From: Isoperla grammatica
Lineage: Eukaryota; Arthropoda; Insecta; Plecoptera; Perlodidae
Assembly (NCBI GenBank): GCA_945910005.1
Contig: OX246747.1
Coordinates: 2,030,254-2,094,253 of the forward strand
Reading direction: 5' to 3'
Length of the DNA: 64,000 nt
The notes below the pieces were generated by a model, which worked only from the letters and a program-made list of their open reading frames with translations, did no database searches and was not told the origin of the DNA. Shown piece after piece: positions 11,804-23,187 of this stretch; position 1 is the stretch's first letter; the number at the start of each line of letters is the position of its first letter. The position numbers and the translations under genes were made by a program.

Positions 11804-14209
11804 CTATTCTGTGGCGGGCAGTGGACATAGTTTCACTACTGGCCGAGTGATTGTCCCCTGGGAAGTGCGTACGGTAGCTACTCGGACGACCTTGTCTAAA
11901 CCGGGGTGCACCGCAACGATTCTGCCTAGTTTCCATTGCAGCGGTGTAGATTTCCCATCGTTAATAATGACAAGGTCATTGACCTTCAAGTTTGGTTTGT
12001 TTGTACACCATTTTAAACGTTGTTGAAGTGTGTTCAGATATTCCGTTTTCCACTTATTCCAAAAATCCTGGGATGCTTTCTGAAGAAGCTGCCAACGGGA
12101 TAACCTGTTTATAGGTGTGTCGATGAAGTTTTCCTCTGGAAGAGACACTAGTGGGGTTCCTACGAGGAAATGTCCCGGAGTCAACGTATCAAATTCGTTT
12201 ACATCGGGCGATAAGTCAAATAATGGTCTGGAGTTGAGAATTGCTTCGATTTTGCTGAATAAAGTTGCTAGTTCTTCAAACGTAAGAGCTTGATCACCTA
12301 TGACGCGTCGTAAATGATATTTCACTGAGCGTACCCCAGCCTCCCATAATCCGCCGAAGTGAGGGGCCGAAGGGGGGTTGAAGTGCCATTGAATTCCCTT
12401 TGCGGCGGTTGCGTCTATAATTTGCGTTGATTGTTCGTGTAAATATTTGAAGATGCCTATGAGATACCTGCTTGCTCCAACAAAGTTTGTTCCACAGTCC
12501 GAGTAAATGGCTGAGCACAAACCTCGTCTGGCTACGAATCGTTCTAGTGCAGCGAGAAATGCAGGAGTTGATAGGTCAGACACAACTTCCAAATGCACGG
12601 CCTTTGTTGACATGCAGACAAAGAGGCACATGTATGCCTTAGATATCTTTGCATTTCTTATTTTACTTTCTTTAATGTTGAATGGACCAGCGAAGTCAAG
12701 ACCTACAGTCAGAAACGGGCGTCCTTGTTCGACTCTCGAAGCTGGTAGATCTCCCATCAGTGGCTGGGCATGGGTTGCTTTCATCTTGTGGCAAATGAGA
12801 CATTTTGATAGCCTTGAACGAATTATTCGACGGGCTGACAAAATCCAAAATTGTCGTTGCAATATGCTTTGTAAAGCGCGGGGACCGATATGAAGGTATG
12901 AGCGGTGATAGTAATCTATAATTAGATTTGTCAAATGGGTTTTTGGAGGCAGAAGTAGCGGATGACGAGTGCTGTAGGGCAAGGGGGCGTTTCGCAATCT
13001 GCCTCCTACTCTAAGAGATCCTGAGTTGTCAAGAAATGGATTTAGACGTCGCAACGAAGGCGAACAAGGAATCTTCTTTGTCAGTGAGTCGATATCCTTA
13101 CAGAAATGTATGCGTTGTGCATGTCTAATCCAAACGTGTAATGCTTGGCGCAATTCATTAGCCGTCAAGGTCCCTCGACAACGCAACCCTTTTGGTAACT
13201 TTGAATTAGTTGCAAACCTGAAGCACCAAGCAGTGACACGTTGCAAAATGGTCAACGATGAGAATCTCTCCTCCAAGGTATACACAGGAAGCGCGGTCAT
13301 CGAGACCAACGTGTTCGTAGCAGTTTTAATTTCGGGTATGTCGACAAGCTGTAAGCCCGGTACGGCAGCAATGGGCCATCGCTCTCGTGGGGAGGACAAC
13401 CAAGCGGGACCCTCCCACCACAGTGGATGATCGACAAGCTGCTTGGGAGTGAGCCCTCTACTCGCGCAGTCAGCTGGGTTGTCGTCGGTGGACACGTAGC
13501 CCCACGTTGAAGGTTCGGTTAACTCATGGATCTGTACGATACGATTAGAAACGAATGGTTTTAATTTGAACGTCGGTGTTCGTAGCCAGGCTAAGACGGT
13601 GGCCGAATCGGTAAATGCGTAAGTGCGATTTATAGTAGTGGTAAGTATGGACAGGGCATACTGTAACAGTTTTGAGAGGAGGACAGCTCCACATAACTCC
13701 AAGCGAGGAATTGACAGCGTCTTCAGTGGTGCAACCTTTGATTTGCCCATAAGCATGCTTACAATGCTTTTAGATTGAGACACGGTAGTGTGAAGATAAA
13801 CCACACTAGAATAACCCTTTTCCGAAGCATCACAAAACCCTACTAGGCTAACTTCTGCATTGCTAGACGACGCTATACAACGTTTAATTCTTAATTTTGA
13901 TAATTCCTCGAGTTGAGTAGCAAACACCATCCATTGATCATGAATAGCTGTGGGAATGGGGTCGTCCCAACCCAAACCAAGAGACCAAAGTTTCTGTATA
14001 AGGTATTTTGCATTGAATACTGCTGGTGTGACCCAACCCAGCGGGTCATAGATTCGCGCTATGACGGACAATAATGCTTGTTTGGTGTGAACGATATTGT
14101 TTAGTTCGACTTTGTATGAAAATGCGTCCGCTTGTGCATCCCAGTGGATGCCTAAAATTTTTACTACTGAATCATCTGGTGAAGAGAGTGACAAATAAAC
14201 CTCTGTCAA
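11804..14209 (-). CDS. BEL RNase H-integrase polyprotein part
   Basis: 801-residue frame that overlaps the end of the Gag-RT frame by 38 bp in another phase. Residues about 120-245 are RNase H-like (FCDAS, AFTDSATVLAWL, DDNPADCASRG). About 417-480 is the integrase zinc-binding part (H-x-H then CLICHKMKA). About 500-630 is the DDE core with VGLDFAGPF, YSDCGTNFVG and GGLWEAGVRS. The C-terminal region (SRWQLLQKASQDFW) matches the usual end of Pao integrases. The phase change relative to the upstream frame is probably an inactivating indel; programmed frameshifting at this place would be unusual for BEL. Confidence 0.92.
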   Translation of the reverse strand: MTEVYLSLSSPDDSVVKILGIHWDAQADAFSYKVELNNIVHTKQALLSVIARIYDPLGWVTPAVFNAKYLIQKLWSLGLGWDDPIPTAIHDQWMVFATQLEELSKLRIKRCIASSSNAEVSLVGFCDASEKGYSSVVYLHTTVSQSKSIVSMLMGKSKVAPLKTLSIPRLELCGAVLLSKLLQYALSILTTTINRTYAFTDSATVLAWLRTPTFKLKPFVSNRIVQIHELTEPSTWGYVSTDDNPADCASRGLTPKQLVDHPLWWEGPAWLSSPRERWPIAAVPGLQLVDIPEIKTATNTLVSMTALPVYTLEERFSSLTILQRVTAWCFRFATNSKLPKGLRCRGTLTANELRQALHVWIRHAQRIHFCKDIDSLTKKIPCSPSLRRLNPFLDNSGSLRVGGRLRNAPLPYSTRHPLLLPPKTHLTNLIIDYYHRSYLHIGPRALQSILQRQFWILSARRIIRSRLSKCLICHKMKATHAQPLMGDLPASRVEQGRPFLTVGLDFAGPFNIKESKIRNAKISKAYMCLFVCMSTKAVHLEVVSDLSTPAFLAALERFVARRGLCSAIYSDCGTNFVGASRYLIGIFKYLHEQSTQIIDATAAKGIQWHFNPPSAPHFGGLWEAGVRSVKYHLRRVIGDQALTFEELATLFSKIEAILNSRPLFDLSPDVNEFDTLTPGHFLVGTPLVSLPEENFIDTPINRLSRWQLLQKASQDFWNKWKTEYLNTLQQRLKWCTNKPNLKVNDLVIINDGKSTPLQWKLGRIVAVHPGLDKVVRVATVRTSQGTITRPVVKLCPLPATE

Positions 14210-17015
14210 TCAAGGGAACATCGTGTAGAATGTCGGGGCAGTTGCTGCTCCATTTTCGTAGTTGAAAACCACCAGATTTCAGCACGGTGATTAGTTGCTG
14301 TTTAAGGGAAAGCGCCTCTTCTAACGAATCTGCTCCGGTTAAAACGTCATCTACATAGACATTTTCCCGCAGGACTTTGGCTGCATCAGGACATTTTTTA
14401 CCTTCATCTTCCGCTAACTGATGAAGGGTTCGTATGGCCAACCAAGGAGCAGATGATACTCCATACGTAACGGTATTTAATTCGAATCTCTTGACGTCCA
14501 AGTCTGATGAATTTCTCCACAATATATGTTGAAACGGCCTGTGTTCTGGCAATACAAGGATTTGCCGATACATCTTACAAATGTCAGCGGAGAATACCAT
14601 TGCGTGCATTCGAAACTTGAGTATAACATCGGTTATATCAGTCTGTAGCTTGGGTCCCGTAAATAGGATATCGTTGAGCGATCTGTTGCATGAAGCTTTG
14701 GCCGAAGCGTCAAAAACAACACGCAACTTTGTGGACGAACTTGACAACTTGAGTACAGGGTGATGAGGAATAACATACTGTGATGTGGTAGACGATGGCA
14801 ACTCACGCATGTGTCCCAACGCTTCGTAGTCCCTCATGAACTCTTCATAAGGTTTTTGAAGCTCAGGCTGTCGAGTTAGACGACGTTCAAGTTGCTGGAA
14901 ACGTGAAACTGCTTGCGGATATGAATCGCCTAGCTTAGGTGCTTCCCTTTTAAAAGGTAAGGGTACGACATACCGTCCAGTTTGATCACGATAATGGCAA
15001 TTTGCAAATAAATCTTCACAATATTTATCATCAGGGTTAACTACGTTTACATGAGGCGGTTCCTCAACTTCCCAGAATCTCCTCATGGTGATGTTGATGT
15101 CAAGTGGTGAATCAACTGAGGCTAGCAGAGTTGTGATAGAGGAGGGCGACCGATCAAAAAAGTTAACCTTCCCTGTAATGACCCAGCCATAAATACTATG
15201 GAGCGCCGAAGGACAACCACTAATTGTCTCACCAGTAAATACATCCGGGAAGAGGTCAGCACCAAGAAGAAAATCAATAGGCCCAGGAAAATTAAATTGT
15301 GGATCAGCCAAACTCAAATGTTTGAACTGGGCGAAGTGAACTGGCGGTATATGAACAACAGGCATGGCCGAAGTGATTGTGGGCAAAACAATAGCTTCCG
15401 TAGTAAACTTAGGGTGCTCGGAATCTCGAGGTTTTATTATACAAGTGGTAACACCCTGAGCGGCTTGGACATGTGTCTGACCTAGACCAGCAATACAGCC
15501 TCTAGATCGACGAAGAGACAGCCCAAGGCGCTTAACACAATCAGATGTGATGAAGGACGATTGAGCTCCCGAATCAATAAGAACCCTAATCAATTGGTAG
15601 GATCCAAAATTATCCTTGCAGTGAACAACGGCTGTACTCAACAAGACAGGAGTAGTGGTTGCCAGAGATGAGAGGGCGTGGCACGACGTACTCGCTGGAG
15701 TCAAGGACGTACCTGACTCAACGCTTGGGGTTGATTCTGATTTAGACTCAGAGTGCCCTTGACTGCTTGAATGTAGCAACGTGTGATGACGAGCGTTGCA
15801 TTTGAAACATGAACTCTTAGAAGGACATTCGTTTATCATGTGTGTGTTTCTTAAACAATTAAAGCACAACCGTAGAGACCGCACTTGATCACGGCGTTGA
15901 TTTGACTCAAGACCTAAAAGGTCAGGACACTTGTAGATAGAATGTTGTTGCGAACAACACTGACAAGGATTTGTATTGGCTTGAACAGCCGCAACAAATG
16001 TCCGTCCTTGAATAGGCTTGTTTTCAGCTGATGTCGTACGACTAGCAGGTTTCGATTTGATTGGGGCAGAATTTGAACGATTGTCAATGTTGGATAATTC
16101 AAGGACCTTAGCATGACCTTGAATAAATGTAATTAAATTATCATACGATGGTATGTCAGTCTGTTTTAATTGCATTTCGAACAACTTGCGTGTTGATCGA
16201 TCCAAATTGCGCAGTGCTATGTACAACAACACAAAATCCCCTAAATCCGGTATATTCAAGTGACGTAGGGCAATAACACACTCTTGAAACGTTTGTAAAA
16301 ATGTGTTAAGTCCTGATGTCGATTCAGAAGTTAATGCTCGAAAATCAAATATTTCATCGAGGTATTTTGTAGCAAGAACTCTCTTGTTGTGATATTTGTC
16401 TATCAGAGCTTGCCAAACTATTACGTAGTTCGCCTCAGTAATTGGAACACTCGTAACAACAGTCGAAGCCGGGCCGTGTACTAATGTGATAAGGTATTGA
16501 AACTTCTCGACGTTTGACAATGACTCATTATCATGAATTAGACAACGGTATGTATCGTAGAACGTAACCCAATTTTTATAACTTCCATCAAATGGCGGAA
16601 TATTTATTTTAGGTAGCCGTGGACTAGGCCTGGAATTCCTATCTGTAACGACAGATGTGGTAGGTTTTATCGACGCGGCAAATATTTTTACCTCGTAATA
16701 AATATCGTCAAAAGATTCGAGAGCCTTCGAATCGACTTGCGCAGTCGAATCAAGAAGTAATTGAACGTCAATTATTTCAGATTGTATTCTAGAATATTCT
16801 TCTGCAATTTTCTCAATTTGTTCAAATCGTACATTGAAAGCTGTAATCTTGGCTTGGTTTTCCGGTATTTCCTTGGTTAGATCGTAGAGTGTTTGCAGTT
16901 TCCTGAATTCTCGTTGTTTACGAACTTCGAGGCCGGTTAATTTATTTTCAAGTTTCGTTTTCGTTGCTTTGTCAGTCATTGTTGAAAACGAAACGAACTC
17001 AAATGAGCGGAACAA
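14172..17015 (-). CDS. BEL Gag-protease-reverse transcriptase polyprotein
   Basis: 947-residue frame. Residues about 12-100 form a charged helical Gag segment. About 134-230 is the Gag-like domain common in BEL/Pao (PPFDGSYKNWVTFYD). About 351-415 holds CCHC-like zinc knuckles (CFNCLRNTHMINEC, CFKCNARHHTLLH). About 477-500 holds the aspartic protease active site LIDSGAQSSF. Reverse transcriptase follows from about 760 (LRVVFDASAK) with the catalytic YVDD at about 887-890. The frame ends soon after the polymerase, where BEL elements normally read on into RNase H. The start is the first ATG; the second Met, MTDKATK (residue 13), could equally be used. Confidence 0.93.
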   Translation of the reverse strand: MFRSFEFVSFSTMTDKATKTKLENKLTGLEVRKQREFRKLQTLYDLTKEIPENQAKITAFNVRFEQIEKIAEEYSRIQSEIIDVQLLLDSTAQVDSKALESFDDIYYEVKIFAASIKPTTSVVTDRNSRPSPRLPKINIPPFDGSYKNWVTFYDTYRCLIHDNESLSNVEKFQYLITLVHGPASTVVTSVPITEANYVIVWQALIDKYHNKRVLATKYLDEIFDFRALTSESTSGLNTFLQTFQECVIALRHLNIPDLGDFVLLYIALRNLDRSTRKLFEMQLKQTDIPSYDNLITFIQGHAKVLELSNIDNRSNSAPIKSKPASRTTSAENKPIQGRTFVAAVQANTNPCQCCSQQHSIYKCPDLLGLESNQRRDQVRSLRLCFNCLRNTHMINECPSKSSCFKCNARHHTLLHSSSQGHSESKSESTPSVESGTSLTPASTSCHALSSLATTTPVLLSTAVVHCKDNFGSYQLIRVLIDSGAQSSFITSDCVKRLGLSLRRSRGCIAGLGQTHVQAAQGVTTCIIKPRDSEHPKFTTEAIVLPTITSAMPVVHIPPVHFAQFKHLSLADPQFNFPGPIDFLLGADLFPDVFTGETISGCPSALHSIYGWVITGKVNFFDRSPSSITTLLASVDSPLDINITMRRFWEVEEPPHVNVVNPDDKYCEDLFANCHYRDQTGRYVVPLPFKREAPKLGDSYPQAVSRFQQLERRLTRQPELQKPYEEFMRDYEALGHMRELPSSTTSQYVIPHHPVLKLSSSSTKLRVVFDASAKASCNRSLNDILFTGPKLQTDITDVILKFRMHAMVFSADICKMYRQILVLPEHRPFQHILWRNSSDLDVKRFELNTVTYGVSSAPWLAIRTLHQLAEDEGKKCPDAAKVLRENVYVDDVLTGADSLEEALSLKQQLITVLKSGGFQLRKWSSNCPDILHDVPLIDRGLFVTLFTR

Positions 17016-17066
17016 AAATCGAAATTCAGAACTAACAACTCCCCTATCCTACCGTACCAAAATCCG

Positions 17067-17082
17067 GCCGCCAGGAGGACCA
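17067..17082 (-). promoter_or_regulatory. BEL primer-binding site candidate
   Basis: Four bases inside the 5' LTR the minus strand reads TGGTCCTCCTGGCGGC. It starts TGG as expected for pairing to a tRNA 3' CCA end. The tRNA species was not determined. Confidence 0.5.
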
Positions 17083-17086
17083 ATTA

Positions 17087-17414
17087 TGTTTAGCACGGAA
17101 ACACAAACTAAAAAATCGCCGGGCGGTAGACAATAGGATGAAGGGAGGAATGTGGGGAAAGCCGGGGAACATGTTAGGGAAGCCGCACTAACCTTTAAGA
17201 CTCCATGGAGACGCTCCACGACGACCGGCTATGGTTCCACCACACTGGAATTGACAGCTGTTCACTTCTCCACGGTACGCAAGCAACTGTAGTGAGCGCT
17301 TGTTCAACAATAATATGTTTGCTGATAACGCTCGTGACGTGTAATGTATGACGTATACGAGTGCGGCAGAGGGATGGTATGGAGGGAAAATTCAAACAAC
17401 ACTAATACTAAACA
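17087..17414 (-). repeat. BEL 5' LTR
   Basis: 328 bp. On the minus strand it is the upstream LTR and should carry the promoter. It begins and ends with TG...CA. The adjoining ACAAC is the target duplication. It has one extra T near 17193 relative to the other LTR. Confidence 0.95.
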
Positions 17415-19355
17415 ACAACTCTAATTTGTTGATTATAATACACATTTTCTGGGGACAAAATTGATAACTAAGGGCATTGTATTGTAAAATTAATGCAGAA
17501 AGTAGAAAACAGAATTTTGTGTTCTGTTTCTGCATGAACAATTTAAACATTATGTGTATAATAATTATATCTTTTATGTATTATATACCATACATTGAAC
17601 ATTTTAATTTTTAATTGCAGTTTAATTTTTTTTTTTAGATATTTCGAATCATTCATATTGATTGATCATATTTGATTTAAAATTAAAAATTTTTAAAATC
17701 TTGCTATTCAAATCAATAACATTACTAGTGTTGGCAATTTTCAGAAAATTTTGATTTGTTGAAAATTTCATGAAAATTTTCAACAAATTTTCAAAAAAAA
17801 GTTATTTAGTGTTATCATATAACTTGATGTTTGTACTTTAAAAAATGAGTTTTATATTTAACTTCTTACTGGTAATAGCCGAAGCGAAGGAAGCCCTTTG
17901 GAGTACTTTTGTGGCGTCGGAAAGATAACAAGCTGAAATTTTCAGAATATGTTCTAAACAGTTCCATGATACTTCTGTACAAAGTTTTCACAAAAAACCG
18001 TGTCGGAACACCATCAAAAAAATTATCAAACACCAAATTTTGATTTTTTAGGCTGATGCATGTTTTCTGTAATAACTTTGGAAGTTACACACTTATATGC
18101 CTGATTTACCACTTAGAACGTGTATGCACCTAATGTCTATCCATGTTAATTCAAATAAGTTAATGTTGTTATTACTTTATACTTAATATATTAAATAATT
18201 TGCCAAAAAAAATTGAAAAAATCGTTTCACCTGATTTCCAACTCGATCACCAGCTACAAACAAAAAATAAGAAAATAATTAATTACACCAGTAGATAGGC
18301 CTATTCATTAGCTAAAAAACCGTGTCTTTCAGTTTTCGTTTACGTAAACTTCGTCGCATTGATAGTTGCGTTGTTTGAGAGACTGTATTGCGCGTAGCGC
18401 CGCCTCGGCCGGCTGCGCGTAAGGCACAGTATGCACATAAGCTATCCGCTAATGCAAGCGAATCTCGACCACCATGACTTCACACAAGTATTACCAATCC
18501 CTTTCAACACATGCTAATCAACACACAACAAAATACTACTGATAGCATGTTTAGAAGGTGGAAACTCTTCTACCACTAATACCTTTTATTCTATTGCTTT
18601 CTGCTTAAAATGAGATTTACTATTTCGTACTTCATTCGAACTTCAGGTATTTCGGTTATTTTGCACAGAACAGTGTGAATGCACACACGCATTCATCCAG
18701 TATAATTTATAAGTATATGACCCTTTTAGCTTGACTGATGTGTCACACGTGCACACAGAAAAGATTTCTTGTGTAACTCGCTTGTTTGACGTATAATGTG
18801 CCGACTACAGATAACTATTTATCACGTAGTGAATTTATTATCTGTAGTGCCGATGATACAATTTGTGGACAACGGCCAAAGAGTCCACTGAATGAAAAGC
18901 AAAGTGATCATAACATTTTATGGAGGAGGGGGGAGTGGAGTGGGGGTAGCGGGCCTAATTATTTTGCTGCACAATACCACGTTAATTTACCCTTCTATAT
19001 AGATCATTATTTTTTTTCCGTTCGCGTTTGTTCAATTCAAAACGAATCTTGTGTGCCAAGTGCAAGTGTAAATTAGAGTTATTATAAGTGCAATGGGTAA
19101 TGGCTCGTTTAGTGTATTGTAAAAGTGTTCAGCACGGACTGCACACAACATTAAGTTTAATTGTGATTTTCGTTTAGTTTCCACGTACTTCCGTACAATC
19201 GCTAGTAGTTGCAAATAGTGTGAATACATAATTATAGGCCTTCCTGAAGACATGACTACTTAAACTTACAATAAGTAAGGTATATAATGGTATGACATTT
19301 TAAGCCACAGTTTGTTGCGTTTTAAGAGACTATATATAGAATAAAGTAACTACTT

Positions 19356-19871
19356 TTGGTTTTCATTTTAACTGATGATGATTGTGGCCCGTCAACCTCA
19401 AAAACTAATCTTAAAACGACGAGTAAAATAGTGCGTGTGTTTTGCAACGGGGAAAATGGACCGTTATTGCCAAATGATTTGACTGCGGTTTTAACTGCCA
19501 AAGGTTTGGAAACAATTGTATCAGCTTACCGTGAACGAGATGATCCAATCACCCACAAAATATTGGAGCACAAGACAAAGACATTACGCGAGTTTCCCCA
19601 TAAATTTCATAGAGTGTGTAGGAGGAGCGCATATGTAAGCAAAAAATGAATTGCCACCAAGCAAAAAAGTGCGGAGAATGATGACGATATTCCAACCCCG
19701 TCAAAACGCGCATTGCGTGTAGAAAGTGCACAGTTTGATTGGAATGTCCACTGTCTTCTCTGCAGTGAAATTCAGGACAAACATAAGAAGGACCACATAT
19801 TTTCTTACATCAATATGAAGCCTGATTTAGTTAAAAACAAATGTTTTAACTGTCGCAGAAAAGCGCAATGA
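19356..19871 (+). pseudogene. N-terminal fragment of a repeat-associated cysteine-rich protein
   Basis: Frame 19356-19649 plus an in-phase continuation after a TGA (19647-19649) to about 19871. Visible parts: CGPSTSKTN, then VFCNGENGPLLPNDLTAVLT, a KGLETIVSAYRERDD helix, a HKFHRVCRRSAYV motif, and after the stop a SAQFDWNVHCLLCSE cysteine pair. This pattern (C-x-n-G...LT.KGL..I..A...R.D...H..CR..Y...F.....CLFC) recalls the N-terminus of large unnamed proteins common in invertebrate repeat families. The C-terminal half of such proteins ends in a CXC domain like that at 61495-62755. Similarity is from memory of the pattern. Confidence 0.4.
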
Positions 19872-20225
19872 TGACACTATTAGGTCAAGACTAAGGTACA
19901 GTGTAGATCACTTCGCGGTAAATGCCAGGTACCACAGACCTGAACCACATTAGTACCTGAACACATTGTTACCTGAACTACATTAGTGAAACCAGTATTC
20001 AAGGGCAATTAAATTAAGAGAAAAGTCATGCTATGATCAAGCCGCTGATTTTGTTTTAATTTTTTTTAAAGAAGACGTCGTCGACTACAATAAAATAACT
20101 GCTACTTCTACAAATAAATGTAAATTGATTATTTGCGGTTAGATATCGATTTATTGGCGCTTTTATAAAGCAGTACATAACACAATGGTAATTATAATAA
20201 TTTATCATAGGAATTACCTGCCAGG

Positions 20226-20415
20226 GTGACTAACCACGTTGGAGTATTTCGAATATTTAGGGAGGAATATCCGACAGCTGATAGTATGACTCAGTCGCAG
20301 CATTCGCCTTGTGACAGGAAAACCTCGGAAAAACTTCAATCAGGACTACCAGGGACCGGTATCGAACAGGTGACCTTCCGAATTAGAGCCACGCGTCTTA
20401 CCACTGAGCCATCTA
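20226..20415 (-). mobile_element. tRNA-derived SINE
   Basis: On the minus strand from about 20411: GATGGCTCAGTGGTAAGACGC (A-box-like), then CTGTTCGATACC (B-box-like), i.e. a tRNA-type pol III promoter, followed by a body with GAAGTTTTTCCGAGGTTTTC and AAGGCGAATGCTG. That body is similar to SINE bodies widely seen in arthropods. Inserted inside the 5.4-kb hAT-like element. Confidence 0.65.
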
Positions 20416-22320
20416 AATCATTTTTAAGTTCGACTATTATTTTGTATAAGATCTTTGTACTCAATATCAACCTGTCTGTAATAGGTGTATATATATTTAT
20501 ATAAGGTACGAAAATATTTTTAACGGTAAACCAATCCAAAGTATATTTTCAAAAAATAAATGTCAACTTTTCGACGACGTCTAGAGTCGTCTGTTTCAAG
20601 ATATACAATAACAAATAGAAAACCACAACAGCCATACATACAAAATCAAAATCACTGCCACAGCGTAACATCACTGGGTAGCTCTAGCAAGCTGTTTGGA
20701 TTTACTCCTAGTTATGGGTCCCCCTTGAGATACTGCAACAACTCTTTGGCTTCTTTTACAATGATCAGCAACAGGCTGATTGGTGGCTGGAAACACCTGC
20801 TGGACTTTAAGGGTAGCCACAATGGGTTTCCAAGCCGAAGGTAGTCTTTGATATATATACATATGTATGAGCCATTCTTTGGTTCAATCCGCGTCGAAAA
20901 TGCTAAATCAATTAAATATAATAAAAATATTTAATTACATGTTTTTTAAATCTATATATTATATTATATACGGTTCGTCGGATACATCGAACGTTTACGG
21001 AAACGTTTTGTAAACGTCAACTTTAAAAATGAAAAACATTTAATTAAACATTTTTATTTAGTTTAATTGAATAAGTATTTTGACGCGGATTGAACCCAAG
21101 AATGGATCGTATTAATACATCGTATTAAGCCTTCACAATTATTTATATTTAATCGTTGTTGAATTGAAAGTGCAATACGTTCAATTTCATCGTGATAAAA
21201 ATCATCAAGGAGGTAAATATGTGAGAGTAGGTATAGGTACGTACCTTTAGTTTTGATTACGCGTAGAAATACAAACATAACTATGATTGATTATTATAAT
21301 ATACAGTCGCATATAACAATGTATTTTAATCTAATTACCTAGGAAATAAATGTGTATGAAGCAATAATTAACCATAAATGATAAGGGGATCGATGACACC
21401 CCCTAAACATACTTTGGATGTGGTCGTATGTGTGACTGTGATTGTTCACGACTATGGTAGGTCAAAGCGGTCGAAATTCGCTTGCAAAGCACTGGCTGTA
21501 GATGTGATACTGCGCCGTAAGCGCGCAGCCGCCCCGAGCACGCTAGATAATACAGCCTTTCAAACAACGCGATAATCTATGCTACGAAGTTTACGTAAAC
21601 GAAAATTGAAAGACACAGTTCTGTAGCCAACGAGTTTATCTATCTTGTGGTAAAACTTATAATTTTTTTAGATTTTTTTTGTAGCTTTTGATCGAGTTTG
21701 AAACAGTGCAATGAGATTTTTGTATGTTTTTTCCGCCATTTTTCTAATGTATCATACATGAAAATTCAAATAACTGTTGTTTTTACTATCAATATTGTTA
21801 GACATACACTTTATACACATTTAGAAATAAAAATTGGGTCAATGGGGTTATTAAGACCAAAGTAGTCGTAGAAACGAAAAAACTCTCAAAAAAACAAACT
21901 TGCCTCTTCAATATTTTTTTTGACAGTGTTCCGACATGGTTTTTTGTGAAAACTTTCTACCAGAGTACCATGGCACTGTCTGGAACAGTTACTGAAAATT
22001 TCAGCTTGTTACCTCTCCGACGCCAGTAACTTCTTTAAATGAAGAGCTAGGGCCGACTATCGCTCTGGCTATAATGTGTCTGTATTGAAAAGCAACTCAG
22101 ACACTTGTTGATTATCGTTACTAAAATAGCCTACTTATTGTAATTAGGCCCGCTATTTCAATGCTGTATTAAGGGCGTATCTCAAATCTCTATTTTGGCC
22201 TGCTTCGCCTACCTCGCCAACTAAAACAACAATTACTAATTGTTATAATTAATTGTTACTAATTGTTAGGTTAGTCGGCTACGCTAGTGGACTAGCGAAA
22301 AACATCGATTTGAGACGGAG

Positions 22321-22716
22321 ACTACGTTTACATGCAGGTTTGAAAAAGTTTTGACTCAAGTCAAACCAAAACCGTCGATCGTTTACATGCCATCGATCTG
22401 AATACGTTCTCAAACCATTTTTTAGTTCGTACATTTCCCGGTATACAGCGCCACTTACAATAAGACATTTCACTGCTTTCTAAAGAGACATTGGAACAAC
22501 AGAGAGGTTTAGTTTGCTAATGAGCCCGCCAAGTCGAAACGTATTGGCGGCAGTGGGGTGTTTACATGGCAGTTTCCAAAACTAGTTTTCAAGTCACCCC
22601 TGCGAGCAAACAGGCGTGACTCGAACCGATCCAAACCCACTTTCGAAGTGTTTATATGCTGTTTTGAAAACTCAAAACGTTCTCAAATCGATTTCAAACC
22701 TGCATGTAAACGTAGT
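22321..22716. mobile_element. Nested MITE
   Basis: 396 bp bounded by the perfect inverted ends ACTACGTTTACATGCAGGTT and its complement, running on to TTTGAAA. It lies within the right arm of the 5.4-kb element. I could not settle a target duplication, so the superfamily is open. Confidence 0.65.
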
Positions 22717-23187
22717 AACAGCCTTACTATTTATTTGACGAGTAGGCCCTAGCTTGTTTTCACCATTGGCAACCTCCCTTCAGTATCTTCTTTGAAACCA
22801 ACCAATTATTGCTTACAACAAATTGCTTTGTTATCTTCAACAGATTTTATTGTTATTTGTTGATTGTAATGCTGGCCCTTAATATAGAAGACATTTTGTT
22901 TGAATATAACTTTAATTTTCTGGCAGGCAACAAGATGCATTTTTGCATTGAATGGACATTTAAATGGGTATTCAGTATCACAATTCCACATGCTTTTCTT
23001 TGGTATCTAATACTATCAGATGATGTAAGACGACCAACCTAAATCATATTAGCAATAAAAATTATTTGAAAATTTTCTGAAAAATTTTCATTTCACTGAA
23101 AATTTTCAATTGAAAATTTTCAATTTGCCAACACTAAACATTACCCTGGTTATGCCCCTGGTTTGACCCTGTCTTGTCTGCTTCCAG

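Larger units (their letters stand above)
11327..17414 (-). mobile_element. BEL/Pao LTR retrotransposon, near-complete
   Basis: 6.1-kb element in antisense to TRABD inside its large intron. Two 327/328-bp LTRs start TGTTTAG and end CTAAACA, and 5-bp duplications ACAAC lie outside (11322-11326 and 17415-17419). Gag, aspartic protease, reverse transcriptase, RNase H and integrase occur in BEL/Pao order on the minus strand. The LTRs differ only at a handful of positions (one extra T, a few substitutions), which points to a recent insertion. The coding part is split by a frame change near 14172-14209. No separate envelope-like frame is visible. Confidence 0.97.
17726..23136. mobile_element. 5.4-kb hAT-like element with long inverted arms
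   Basis: The ends TAGTGTTGGCAA (17726) and TTGCCAACACTA (to 23136) are inverted repeats, and the 8-bp duplication AACATTAC is perfect on both sides (17718-17725, 23137-23144). Subterminal zones are rich in GAAAATTTTC words. Further in, the arms are extended inverted repeats: about 17900-18430 pairs with about 21440-22070, for example AAAACCGTGTCGGAACA against TGTTCCGACATGGTTTT. A host-like N-terminal protein fragment, a tRNA-SINE and a smaller MITE sit inside. No hAT transposase core was recognised, so the element looks non-autonomous or decayed. Confidence 0.85.

Noticed and set aside
20336..20412. Functional tRNA gene on the minus strand
   Set aside because: A and B boxes are present but the arms do not fold into a full cloverleaf and a SINE body follows.
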